From: Paragonimus westermani
Taxonomy: Eukaryota > Platyhelminthes > Trematoda > Plagiorchiida > Troglotrematidae
Length of the DNA stretch: 64,000 nucleotides
Direction: 5' to 3'
NCBI GenBank assembly: GCA_008508345.1
Contig: QNGE01000860.1
Location: forward strand, 48,454-112,453
Of this stretch, positions 46,935 to 58,971 are shown piece after piece (within the stretch, counting starts at the first letter, position 1; every line of letters starts with the position of its first letter). Position numbers and translations under genes: made by a program. The notes under the pieces were generated by a model, which searched no databases, was not told the DNA's origin, and was given only the letters and a program-made list of their open reading frames with translations.

Positions 46935-48271
46935 TTTAGTAGCGTATACCTAGATCACGTACTGAGTTGGCGGTTGATATGCCGTGACCGTCCAGTTTTA
47001 TAGAGACATCTGGTACGCGACAACCATGCACAACGTTATTGGATTTATTGGCGGAAAATTTCATGAGCCAAGTTTAAAACCAAGTCACTAATGACATGAA
47101 GTGCTCCCGTATATTTACTAAACATGGATGTGGATTGCCAGGAGGGGAGCTATGAACAAGTTTGATATCATCAGCGAATAGAAATAGTCTGCCATGCTTG
47201 ATAAATTCACGTATATCGTTTATATATACCAGAATGAATAACGGTCCCAAAACATTTCCTTGTATCACCCCACTAGTGACTGGCACGGGCGTTTAGCTAT
47301 TGTCTCCTATTTTCACCGTTTGTGTGCGACTTGTAAGGTGTGAAGAAAAACCAGCTAAGGAATTGATCACGTGTACCAATGGATGCTATTTCGAGCAGAA
47401 GACGCTTATGAGGCACACGATCGAAAGCCTTCGTCATGTCCAACAGTATGATGATAATCGCCTCACCGGCGTCGGTAGATTCTGTCACATGGTTAATAAA
47501 TTCTAGCTGACACGTCATGCAAGAGCGTTTGTTGACAAACCCACGTTGGAAGTGGTTTATATGGTTTTGTGATAATAAGAATTCGACCGTGCGACATTTT
47601 GTTATCCTTTCCAACACTTCAGAACAAATTGAATTATGATCAATGGGACGATAATTGCTGACGTCATGTCGCGAGGCACTTTCATAGCGGGGCTTAATTG
47701 TTGAATTTTTTCACTGAGGAGGGAAGGAGCCTGATGTTAGAGAAAGTGCATAAATATCAAGCAGAAGTGGAGGGATGTCTTCCCCTGCGTGTTTCAGAGT
47801 AACGAGGTGAATGCCATCAGGACCAGATTTGTTAATAACTAACTGTGAGCGTATGGGCCCTGCGTCAACGAAGATATGGTTCAGGAACGTACTTGTACCT
47901 ACAGAGAGATGTGGGGGCAGTACGTATTCTTCAACGTTGAAGGAAGCAGCAAAATATGAATTGAATACCTCGCAGGTTGTAACAGGATCATATGCAGTGG
48001 TTTAGTCCTGTAGTGTCACTACTGAGATGGCAGGCTGTCTCCCAAAGTCCCTGCGTCTCGTTAACTGCATCCAATCCATGCTCTTATCTGTGTTGTTAAG
48101 CACACGCTTTCCTCCACTTATGTGGAGCATTTTGGTTCTATATTCAATAGCATTGAACAGTTTACGCATTTGCATGATAAGAGAAAAGTCGCGTGCTTTC
48201 CGGTAACGTGATTTAAGGCTTTTGAGCTTACCTTGCTGCTTTGGTGTGAGAATTTTGCCGTTACTGTACAT
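46935..48271 (-). pseudogene. LINE B reverse transcriptase, inverted copy
   Basis: It is the same as 26,304-27,640 on the other arm: intact FADD box, TGA at the PPQ-W-K position, TAG before the VTSGVIQG block and missing C-terminal part. Confidence 0.8.
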
Positions 48272-48306
48272 ATTACGGTGTTTTGATCCTTGCGGAGCTA
48301 AGATGT

Positions 48307-49274
48307 TTATGCAAGACTTGAAGTGTTCAGTAAATGCTTCGGTTGCAATACCAAGATCGGAGGTCTGAAAAAATGTGTTCCACTTCGAGATCTCAGCAGT
48401 GTGGTGAACACGTTCCAGGCGACGAATTTAATTTGACGGTAATGTGAGACGGCCGACTGTTTTACAGCTTTCAGGTCGACCATGAAGTTGACTTTGTTGT
48501 GATCACTTCCCGCAAATTGTTTCGAAACTGACACAGTGGCAGAAGAGATGCCCGTGATAAAGATGAGATCTGAAGTATGGCCTTGTCTGGTGGACGCTAA
48601 AAAATGTTGGCGCCATCCGTTTATTTGAACACATGCAAGGAACTCAGCTTGATTTGTGGGGGCTGTGAGAAAGGTCCAGGAGATAATAAGCATGTTGAAG
48701 TCTTCGCCAATTGTGTTGTACTGTGAAGGTAAGATCTATACATAGTTCAGTCCATTAATAAGATTTTTCATGTCGTCATGAGTGGCGTGAGGTGGTCTGT
48801 GGACACATCATAGGAGTAATTCACAGGATCCAGTCGACAATGACGGCCACAAGGAGTCATCTATCATACCAAGACATGGATCAATGAGTATGGTTGCATA
48901 ATATTGCTCCATTAGGTAGATTAAACATCCTCCACCTCGTCCTACACCACGATTTCTGCGGAACTTGTGATGACCTATAACGTTTAGTCGTGTGTCTGGG
49001 GTCTCAGGGTGCACCAAGCTTCGGTGATTAGAATAATATGAGGATTGTTTAAGGTAAAGAATCTAAAAATATGCATTTTAATAATTGGCGAACGTGCATT
49101 AAAAGGCAATAAACCTGGTGCATTTTTCCTGTTTGGCATCATTTTTGGACCTTTAACAATGTCTAAAATAGAAATGTCTTTGTGACTCAGAGACATTGGT
49201 AACATCCCTCTGTCTGACGTCGTTATAGTGAGCTCATTAGAGAATGATTGGGTGTCACCTGCGTTTGAGTCCAT
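48307..49274 (-). pseudogene. LINE B endonuclease, inverted copy
   Basis: It is the same as 25,301-26,268 on the other arm, with the SDH catalytic triplet retained and the same frame breaks. Nothing distinguishes this copy from its mirror image at protein level. Confidence 0.75.
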
Positions 49275-49737
49275 GAGAGGAAGTGTTGGAAAAGAGCCAG
49301 TAAGGTATAGTTGGGTAGTGGAACAATGGAGAACGGAGTCAGTAGGGGAGGTTTGAAAGGTGTGTGTCCCGCTAAAAAGGGTAAGGCTGAGGTAAATTGG
49401 TCATGTACACCTGCACGTTCTGAACGAAGAGATCACGGGTTGCGTTCCGGTGAGCATTTGAGGTGTAGGGACTATCCGTATTGAAAGGGGTGTTAAACGT
49501 AGGGTAAACATTTTTAGGGGTCTCTGGATTAGCCTTACATAAATAGATGCGTGACGCGAAAGACTGCTATTACTAGACAGAGGCCTGGACTTGGGGGTTG
49601 GTTTGAGATGCGTCTTTTTTAATCGCTGGGTACGGATTTGCGTTTTCTTACCAATTAATTCCCTTATGATGCAAAGGAGGAAACCTCGGGCGACCCGTAG
49701 AGTAGTGATTTGGGGAGGGTTTGTTATCACGGATACC

Positions 49738-50671
49738 CTACTGGTAGTCAGTCGGTGGTTTCCTACGGGATTGGTTCAAAGTTGAGAAACTGACTTGTCT
49801 TTGAATAGTAGACTGCCCATGTCCTGCCTTAGTTGAACCTGTTTCCGCACAGACGGGTTTCGGTCTATGCCCTTCAATGTTTTCAATATGGGCACAGTCG
49901 TTCGCATACCCTATTTTGCCGGCTGGTTCTTCGACCGAGGTCCTGCCAACGCTAGGCGCGCTGTTGGAACTGTCAAGATCCACTGTTAGATCAGTCAGTT
50001 AAGCGAATTTGTCCTGTTTGATAGCGTTAGCATTGTCGGTATGATCGCCGGTACATTCTGTGGGACCCAGTTTATCATCTCCAGATATCGTTGTGCTCTG
50101 TTTCGATGCGTCCTGGATCACATGCTTAGAGACGGAGGTCCCGCCCGGTGAGAGTTTTCGACATTCCCTTTCAAGGGGCGTTCTGTCCTCTATAATTTCT
50201 AACAATTCGAGCAAGGTTTTGGATTTAATAAGGTCCTGCTACTGTATGAACTGTTTTTGCAATCGCTTCGCTATAAAATTTGAATAATAGCGGGCAGCAG
50301 AACTTTTGCGTATATAATGGTGGGTCTGTTTTGGTAACCTCCGAGAGTATCTTTTTACTACCTCTAGATACAGCTTATCTGGCACATTGAATACGATGGC
50401 GTTGTTTGAGCAACGCATCCGTCTCGTGATTTCCGTTACCAATGTGTTGATGAACAAGCTTGCGCCCCGAATGTTATCCATCCTGGAACTTTTGGGTACT
50501 TTGAAGATGTATGATAGAGAGACAAGATTCTCTTTCAGAGAGTCGAGTGCAGTACAACTTGCCCTTAATTGAGCAAACTCTGCTTCTAGCTTAGATACTT
50601 TGCGAATTTTTCAACAGTTCAAGGTCACTTTGCGAAGAACGTCCATCCGCATCTTTAGAGTGTTTCGCCAT
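49738..50671 (-). pseudogene. LINE B ORF1, inverted copy
   Basis: It is the mirror of 23,904-24,837 with identical frame breaks and the same NNAIVFNVPDK block. Confidence 0.5.
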
Positions 50672-51280
50672 TAGGGAATAAAATTGGCGTTTGAAAAATG
50701 TTAAGATAGTTCGGCTTTGGCGAGCCAGGATGGAAAATTCAGAAATCCAGCAAACGATCGGGCAGAGTCCGACACAGGATTTCGTCGATCGCTCGGAAAC
50801 GTCAAAAAGTTGAACATCTCGTTAACCGCTTGGCCGGGAAGAAGTTCCATGCGTCCATCCGTCGTAGAAAAATTTCCTCGTACAATGGATATTTATGGGA
50901 TCAGAAAAAGAACGTGATTTTGCACGTTGGATAAGAAAATGTGGAGTGATTACATTTACTATGACAAGCAATATGTGTGCGGAATATTTTTTGACAAAGA
51001 ATTTATGCGATATTATTAATTGTGCTATGATCATTGGAATATATAACCCTGTCAACTGGTTGTTGTGGCATTCTGCAGTGCCCTCGGGATTTATTCGGGC
51101 AAACGAAGAACTGAGTCGACGTTTGGAGGGCTGCAGGAAATGTGCGTGTGATAACTAAGGCTCACATGAAGTCGTTCTGTTGGATTTCCTAGCAACTTGA
51201 GCAATGCATACACATGAGTAAACTAATAAGTAGTGTGGCAGATTTATGATTTTAGATAAGACCCAACTGTGAAAAGTCAG

Positions 51281-51360
51281 GGATTTGGCTGGATTTCATC
51301 CGATGACCGACGGAGCATGCCTCAACGCGGCAAGCGCTCTACCAGCTGAGCTACGAAGCC
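51281..51360 (-). pseudogene. tRNA-like sequence, inverted copy of 23,215-23,294
   Basis: The sequence matches the diverged tRNA-like unit of the left arm, with box A intact and box B damaged. Its hairpin partner is absent because the assembly breaks at 51,525. Confidence 0.6.
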
Positions 51361-51524
51361 ACACCGGGAGCTCGAAAATTTCACATTCGGACTCTGTCAC
51401 CTACCAGTCCCACTGTCTCATATGGAATCCACTAAATAACTCAGGGAATCGACTGCCCCAACATGATTCCTCGAACAGTTCACGCTGGAATCCACCAACG
51501 CCACTGCTGAGCATAGAAATTGTA

Positions 51525-51525
51525 N
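51525..51525. other. Single n: contig join replacing about 226 bp
   Basis: The sequence AGCATAGAAATTGTA, n, GCGGTAAATGATCATG joins positions equivalent to left-arm 23,051 and 22,825. The missing part contains the better-preserved tRNA-like unit. Confidence 0.95.
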
Positions 51526-51684
51526 GCGGTAAATGATCATGTGAGTAAACCATGTAACCAACCGTTTCAAGTGGGCTGTTTTCGAGGAGAGTTAGGCAGC
51601 GGGGTGGTTATCTACGTGATACGCATCTGACGGCTGAATTTTTCTCGGACTACTCTCAAGAAGGTCATCAGTTGATGCAGAGAG

Positions 51685-53474
51685 TTAGAAGATAGACATT
51701 GTATTTGTTAACGTGAGATAGTTGTCCAAACCTTTTTCAAAACGCTGAGAATTGTTACTGGCTCTGACTTCCTTTGGAAGTCTATTTCAAATGTAGGAAC
51801 ACCTTACAAGGAAGAAGTTTGCGCGTATTCTTTTCCGGGATATCAGGATTGACAGGGGGGGCTGTGTTGTAAGTGGACGGTGAACGCCGTGGTAATCGCA
51901 TCCGAATGTGAGTTTATACAGTAGCTTCAGATCCAACTTTATTCTACGCAACCAACGTGGATCAATGCTACATTTCTCACAGCGCTGTCTGTAGGTGAGC
52001 GAAGAAGAATATGCTAATAAGCCTCTGGTAGACGATCGTTGAAGGTTTTCTAACACATGCCTATCAGACTTGCGTGGATGGCAGTAAATGATAGCGCAAT
52101 ACTCGAGTTGGGACCGGGCACACAAGTTGTAAGGCGTCAGCTTCGCAGCTGGTGGACTGAACGTCTTTTTGACACAGCCTATTGTTTTTTAGGTTTTGCT
52201 CTCTGAAATCATACTTGTTCGGAGAAATTGAAAAAGTTTAAGTACCGTATTCCTAGATCTCTGGCCGAAGTGATGATGTTCGATTTGTTCAGCGAAAACA
52301 ACATCAACCATGTTCTGCACCACAACTACAATGACGCTAGGTCCTGTAGCATATTTTGTGGACAGAAATTGATGTCATTGTGCTGGCGGAATGTGTAAAC
52401 GATTTTGATACCGTCGGCCAACAGAAAGGGCTTGCCATGTGTAGTAATGTCGCATAAGTCGTCTGTGTACTTTAAGAAGAGCAACCGACGCAAAACGTTT
52501 TCTTGAACCACCCCACTGGTCACTGGTTTTGGTGTTGAGTAGTGCTGTCTCATTTTGACTGTTTGAGTGCGACCTTCAAGGTATGACGAAAGCCGGCTAC
52601 ACAAGGAATCTTGTGTGCTAAACGATGCTGTTTTGATCAAGAGGCGTTCATGAGGCACACGGTCAAAAACCCATTGCATGTCCAAGAGAATGACAAGTAC
52701 CGCATATCCTGCGTCGACGGACGTCGCCATATGGTCCAAGAATTCTAGCCGACATGCAATACAAGAGCGCTTACTAGGGAGACCGTGCTGTCAAAAGTTT
52801 ATAAAGTTTTGTGTCCTTGCGAACTCGACTATGTGCATCTTTATTATCCTTTTAGACATTCTTGAGCAGATTGACGTGTGGTTGATGGGACGATAGTTAT
52901 TAACGTCCTGCCTTGGACCACTCTTGTGCAGGGGCATAATGAGCGAAGTTTTTCACTGGGGAGGAAAGGTGCTGGATAAAAGTGATAGGTTGAACAAACT
53001 GATTGAGAGGATTAGTAACTCCTCACCTGCTCGCTTGAAGACAATTGGTGGGATACCATCTGGTCCAGCATAGATTGAGGGCTTAATGGTAGCCAACTGT
53101 GAACGAACACTTCGAACATCAATCAGAACATTACTCAAAGCTTTATCTGTTTTCCATGGGATAGTAGCAGGTATTGAGGTGCTTTCAACGCTAAACGAGG
53201 CAGCGAAATGTAAGTTGAGGATTTCGCACGTCGCTACAGGGTCATTGGCAACCGCTTTGTCTTCGAGAGTAATAATTCTTACAGCAGAGTCTCTCATGGG
53301 ATTTCTCCGTCTCAATAGTTTGACAGGTTTCATGCATCTCTGTTCACTACGGATTGCGAGTTTCTCTTCGTATATCTGACGAAGTTGCGTTTGACGTCTT
53401 GTATGTTCAAACGTTCCGCTCACTTGCATCACCAGGGAAAAATCTAGTGTTCTTCTGTACCTCAACTTGAGCAT
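51685..53474 (-). pseudogene. LINE A reverse transcriptase, inverted copy
   Basis: It shows the same motif series and defects as 20,876-22,665: PPQ-TGA-KTS, LADG in place of F/YADD, and a C-terminal region intact to the stop. Confidence 0.8.
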
Positions 53475-53492
53475 TTTGAGTCTGTCAGCCTC

Positions 53493-54638
53493 TTACGCAG
53501 TAGGTATTTCACCTTGTACATACGAGCCGGTGCGTTTTGATTTAATGGGGGCTAAAACGTTGATATAAAACTTTAGATGTCTGATAAATTCTCCGGCCGC
53601 TACGCCTGGGTGCGATGTGAGAAAAAATGTATTCCAATTCAGGGAACTTATTAGAGGAAAGAAGGCATTCCAATGAATGAATTTGATCGGACGGTAGAAT
53701 AAAACTATCGGTTTGGTAGCCATATTGAACTCAAACAGACATATGACGACATTGCTATACCTTCCTGGAAACTGCTGTAGAACATAGATATCTAAAGACG
53801 AAATACCTAAAGTAAATATGAGATCCAATATATGCCCTTTTCTGGTGGGCGTTAAGACATGTTAGTTCCAACCATTCAGTTGAATATATAATAGAAATAC
53901 AGTCTGTTTTACTGGAGTCGAGAATGAATTTCAGGCTATATTAGGCTTTTTAAAGTCACCGCCCATTAGTTTTTGTCCGCAAGGCATGTTGGGCACATGA
54001 TTCATTATCTCCACAAGTTCAGTCAGCTCATAGCTCGCAGCATTAGGCTGTTTGTGAATGCATCCTATAAGTAGCTCGCGAAAAGCAATAGACACTATCA
54101 ACCACAACGAGTATTCAAGTTTATGGCGAATAGACACATCAAGTTTTACCGTGGAAAATAGCTCTTTCAGGTTAATAATGCATCCGCCTCCTCGTCCTGT
54201 GAGACGATCCCTACGGAACATGTGATATCCCATGATGTTCATCTAACTGTCTATGGCTTCAAGAGAACACCACGTCTCATTTACGAGAATGGTATGAGGG
54301 CTAGATGAAAAGGCAAAGGATTTGGAAACCGATGATTCTATGTTCCTCAGCAATAAATTTAAGACATTCTTCTTGTCACATACAGCAGATGAACTGCTAA
54401 AGAACTTCATGACAGATGGGGCCATGGGTTGCGGAATACCGAATGGGGAGGCGTGATCTAAGGAATGTATCAAATTTCCGCTCATATTCCGATGGATGTC
54501 GCAAAGGTTTGGATCCATGATATGGAGTGCCGAAATAGTGCCATTATGGTGGGACTTGGGGGGCAGGTGGCGGTTGATGAAATATCGAGAGTGCACTAGA
54601 AAAGGACTGGTTTGGCAGACATTTGTGTTGTCAACATA
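53493..54638 (-). pseudogene. LINE A endonuclease, inverted copy
   Basis: It is the mirror of 19,712-20,857, present once here. This supports the view that the double copy around 19,711 is not real. Confidence 0.75.
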
Positions 54639-54689
54639 GTCAGGTGGCGATGTACTTGCTGGGACATAACTTTTGGGAACTTGCTCAGC

Positions 54690-56040
54690 ACGGATCTTTT
54701 CTTAGTCGGACATTCTTTACATATATGCCTTTATTCATAGATGGTCTTACGGAGGCCAGGGACTATATCCTCATTTCAGTTTATTTCACCCTTGGTTCCG
54801 CCACGATTTCTGACCAAGTCCTACGTGACTCTAAGTCACAAACTTGAAACCTGCGGTATTCGTGGAAAGTTTCTGCGCAGAATTGTACCCGTTCTCGATT
54901 GTAGAGCCTTTAGAGTTGAAATCAAATAAGACTTACCATCTACCCCGTTGACTCCTGCGAGGATTCTTCCAGGGTCAGTGTTACTCCTCTGTTGTTTCTG
55001 ATTAGCCTCAACAACATTCCAGACACTAGTTTCAGCAACGCCCTTCTTCAGGCCGATGACCTGAAAATCTGGATTGCCACCGAATCCGGTGCAACACAGA
55101 CCAATTTTAGCTCGATTAAACGCTAGTCAGAAGACTATAAAATTCCAATTAATAAAAATAAGTGCGCTCACATGATGCCCGGTGACGGCTCCGGCACTGA
55201 TCCCGCAATTTACAGTGTTCAAAAACTCACTCACAAATGGGTCTGAACATCTGGCTGCCGTCTAGTTTATCCTTCACGTATCGACAGGAATTGGCGGCAG
55301 AAATGGATTTGCCGCCATCAGAAGGATCAGGTGTGCTTTCCCCGCAAGTGCAAGGAAGCGTCCCAGGCGCTTCAAGGAATTTATGCAGGACCGCTTCTTC
55401 AGTATTCTAACCAGGCCGTGCATAGCGACAAGAACGAAGAGACTGTCGATATTGAGTGCGTCCAACGCGCGACTATTGAACTGTTCACGGCCCAAGAAGT
55501 GTCGTGTACAAGTCTCGGCTTGAGACTGTCGATTCGCGTCCACCCAAATTCTAACGACTCTGCGATGACTCAATTCTCGTGTTTTTGGAACGTGCCCTGT
55601 TGAACAGTTATTTGTGATAACTAACTGTGAGAGCCGTCGAGGATATAACAGGAGGCTTTTCAAGCTCATTCATCAAACTTTCCCTGGACACTAGTTCTTT
55701 TCCCATAGCATTATCAACCATTGGGACAGCCTCCCTTCAGTGTCTGGTAGAGGCAACTGTCGGAATTACAGTGAACGTCGCTTAGTTCTCACTTGCCCAA
55801 TACATCATTTTGCGAGTGATCTTACTCTGTTCTCAGCATTCATCGTAATCCTCGAAAGCAGTGTTACACCGCGTTTTCAGCTATTGCTCCCTACACATCA
55901 ACAGACTTCCGCTTGGCACTAATCAAGAAAAATTGACTGAGTGCGGGTACCTTGGAAATGTGCCCCGAACCAGCGTATCAATCTCTGAACATCATTCAAC
56001 CCCTCAATCCGCCGAACACCACAACAACAGTTGCGAACAC
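54690..56040 (+). mobile_element. LINE family C fragment: reverse transcriptase to 3' end
   Basis: The fragment begins in the RT with YMPLFIDGLTEARDYILIS, equivalent to NMLIFMDSLTETKDNSLIS in copy 1. It continues CGIRGKF, LLFLISLNNIPDTSFSNALL, and QADD at 55,049-55,060 in place of YADD, followed by LKIWIATESGA. The post-RT region lies at 55,260-55,600 and the family's 3' block at 55,920-55,995. Many stops are present. It directly abuts the right inverted arm. Confidence 0.7.
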
Positions 56041-56269
56041 GAAGGTTAAATATGATCCACGCCAAACACCCGACGTAGACCCCAGTTAGAATGCTAGGAT
56101 GTCCGGATGATCACCAGATTCATGCACAGCTTTAAAACCGCTACACTGAACTGACCAGAGAAGGTTGACCAGATTTCTCGCGGCGATTGACCCAGCAGCT
56201 TGTTAGCAGCCCCAAGGGCTGATATGAATTTGCCTCAAAAACCCGCGAAGCACTAGCGGATGTGCCGCA

Positions 56270-57900
56270 GCTAGCCGGCCCAAAAGGGCAAGCTAGCTCA
56301 GATGGCGGAGCTTCTGAATCTATGGTTGACTTCTACAACATTGAGTTAAATGCCGAACTGTTTTGTGGCAGTGTCAACACCTCTTGACGAATCTCCGCGG
56401 TGGGTACCACAGTGGGTGTTGCACCAATGAAAGTTTGAGAATTAAAATTATACCCCCCAGGCAAAACCGTATGCTCCATTTAGTCTTTGCTCATGGAGAT
56501 ACAAAGTCAGCTGTCCCACGAAGCATCCTGTTTACACATCCAGCATCTGCAAGAACGAGGCCCAAAAGCTCGAAATAAGCAGATATCACTTCCGTCTTCG
56601 AGAAGGGTGGCGCAATCAGCGCTGTAACGCTCGTCCTTTTGTCCTGTGCGTCCAAGGTTCTTGAAGCGCAAGTCCACGATTCACCATCCATACTTCTCCT
56701 GAGGAAAGCCTCCTTCTTCAACGTACAACACTGCTGCTCCGGCGACCGATCACGTACTACGAATCTGGTGCTAAGTTCAGACCAGTAGAATTCAGCTACC
56801 CAGAGGGGAGAGGAAGTTGATACTATTTACCTTAATTTTTCCAAGGCCCTTGATCGAGTGGAGCACTCTGCTTCACTTGTCAGGCTTCACTGTTGCGGTG
56901 TGAAGGAATTCTTTCCATATTAGCCTGAATCTTATTTGTCAAACCGTTCATGTTACGCATGAATGAGATTCCCTTTGCTCTCTCCTACACTCAGCTCTAG
57001 GGGGGTTCACACACGGCTTTCTTCTGAGGCCACCACTTTTCTCTGTCTTCGACAAGGACAGGTCATCTGAACCGCCGCCCCCACTGATGCTGTGTCCTGA
57101 TGATATTAAAATCCATTGTGTCGTGCGTAATAGTTCCGATGTGAGCACCCTACAGGCTGATATGAGCAGTCTCTGCGAATGGTCTAAATCAAATCCCATC
57201 GGGTTCGGCACCATCAAGCGCAAAGATATGCACATCGAGCATCAGCACAATTCCCCTTACTCTCTCGACGGAATACTGATCCAAGTTACAGACAAAGAAA
57301 ATTGCCTCAGCTCTGCTGTGCTGCACAACCTTTTAAGTCCCCCCGGTTCTGAGGCAAGCGCTAGGGGAACTTATTGCGTACTAGTCCTTCTGAAGCGTAT
57401 GTTCGGCGCATCTGAGCGACCATGTTTTACCAACCTGTACAACAGCCTTATACGTCCTCACCTTGAGCAAGTTATTCTTGTTTGGTCCCCTCACTTGCAA
57501 GAGGACAAACTCAAGTTGGAAACTGATCAGAGGAAGGTGACAAAAGTAGATCATTTTCAAGTGCAAAACCCTACGTTTATCGGCTCCACGACTTAAATCT
57601 CTTCTCCCTGGAATACCGGACACAGAGATGACCTGATAATGGCGTTCATTATTCTCGGGACTCTTAAACATCCGTGCTGACCCCCTCCCACTTCCGTGGA
57701 TACTAGCTCATTCGGAGGACACTTTATGAACCGAGGCACGGTTTCTTCTTAGTGTGGGTCTGCAAAGCCTGGAACTCTGCAAAAAATATCATGAGTGCTA
57801 AGGCATTGTTTGCGTTCAAACTTCGCTCGGACCGCTACTCTGTCGTTCAGTCCGTGCCCAAGCAAACTGTCCTGCTCTTAGCCACATATGTAGGTTTGTC
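56270..57900 (+). mobile_element. LINE family D reverse transcriptase fragment, copy 2
   Basis: The blocks match 10,870-11,940: an EKGDR/NYRP-type block in decayed form near 56,590-56,660, YLNFSKALDRVEHSASLVRLH at 56,825-56,890, and PDD (for Y/FADD) at about 57,095. A 169-codon open stretch at 57,087-57,596 follows with STLQADMSSLCEWSKSN, LKRMFGASERPCFTNLYNSL and VILVWSPHLQEDKLKLE. The C-terminal remnant extends to about 57,900. It is better preserved than the first copy but lacks ORF1 and endonuclease and has stops. Confidence 0.7.
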
Positions 57901-58971
57901 TTTCCAGCAGCCCACACTTGATTGTGCATACACACTGATATACAGACTTACGTGTGTAACGACAGTATGCATTATTCATTTGTCCTCCACTTCAGCCCCA
58001 CGTACCCGATCAAGAAAGCCATGACAGGTGACTATCCTTCTGATACGGAGGCACTTAGCCTGAAGAAACGGAACCATTGAGAGCCACCACCATTCACCTC
58101 CGTCCATCACTCAGTGAACTTACTGATTCACTGAATCGTTGATTAAATCCATTGAAGGAAACGACCCGAGTTTCCCGAAGCGCGAGGAACTGTGTTGTGT
58201 GCTACACTTAGAATTACCTCGAAGATTGCTAGTCGGAGACCGTAATTTGTTCATTTATCGCAAATGAGAAAGTGTTCCGTCACATGTTCCGCTGTCTCAC
58301 TCCAGCAGCTAATGTGGAAATTAAAATCAGCCGACACGGTTTTAGTGACTCATATGCGTCTGTTTTAACTGGCTGGTAAGTGAAAGCGGCCCTATCGTAT
58401 GTTATTTTCGAAGTGTGTCATGACTGCTGTTTGGGTCACTGGCTGTGTCGCAACGTTTATGTGTTAATACATGGATGCCAAATCAATTTATACGTATGCG
58501 GTGATGCGCATACTATTCATGCCATCAGTAACTGAGGGTAATGTTTTATTTTTAGGACACGGATTATATTGCAGCGATGTTTGAGAATCGTGAATTTCAG
58601 GTATTCTCACAGTTCGAGGAGTGCCTTCAGAGGTATATAAAGTATATCAGCGTTATTTAAGCTCGCGGGACGAACCGTTAGCCGGAAACAGTTTTGACGT
58701 ATGATAGTATAAGGTGACATGCTTCCTTGTGATCCACCTAGATTTACTACCGCTGTGCGTAGTATAGAGGGTCAGAGTGTATGCAGAGGTATGCAACGTG
58801 TCTACTAGATTGATTCTCGCTAATTTCAACTAGTTGTGAGGTCTTTTAAGCTGAAGCACGACAACCCCGTTGACCGTCTTGTATGAGTCTCAATTAACAA
58901 GTGGCAGACTCACAGTCACTGGTTTGAACGACTGCAGCAGCCTGTTTGATTGCAGTTCACCAATTGCTGAT
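57901..58971. other. No recognisable feature
   Basis: No domain, RNA gene or repeat is identified. The stretch separates a family D fragment from the third copy of the LINE A/B family. Confidence 0.45.

Larger units (their letters stand above)
45921..51245 (-). mobile_element. LINE B, inverted copy
   Basis: This is the mirror of 23,330-28,654 and carries the same domains and the same stops. ORF1 is at about 50,671-49,738, endonuclease at 49,274-48,307 and reverse transcriptase at 48,271-46,935. The shared TGA for Trp is at 47,711-47,713. I noticed one substitution relative to the left copy, in the 3' region (a CpG site near 46,586). Confidence 0.85.
45921..54638 (-). repeat. Right arm of the 9-kb near-identical inverted repeat
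   Basis: This arm is the reverse complement of 28,654 down to 19,712, missing about 226 bp at the n at 51,525 (left-arm positions about 22,826-23,050). It ends at 54,638, the base pairing with the first base after the n at 19,711. Beyond both ends the flanks remain loosely similar for a short distance and then differ. Confidence 0.95.
51550..54638 (-). mobile_element. LINE A, inverted copy (endonuclease and reverse transcriptase)
   Basis: This is the mirror of 19,712-22,800. Endonuclease is at 54,638-53,493 and RT at 53,474-51,685, with the same stops, the lost SDH triplet and the LADG box. The TGA for Trp is at 52,953-52,955. At least two amino-acid differences from the left copy exist (Ile/Thr in the SQLA-IKPS segment and Ser/Arg in the ISRK-IRAN segment). 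The part 5' of the endonuclease is absent: after 54,638 the sequence changes to a family C LINE. Confidence 0.85.
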
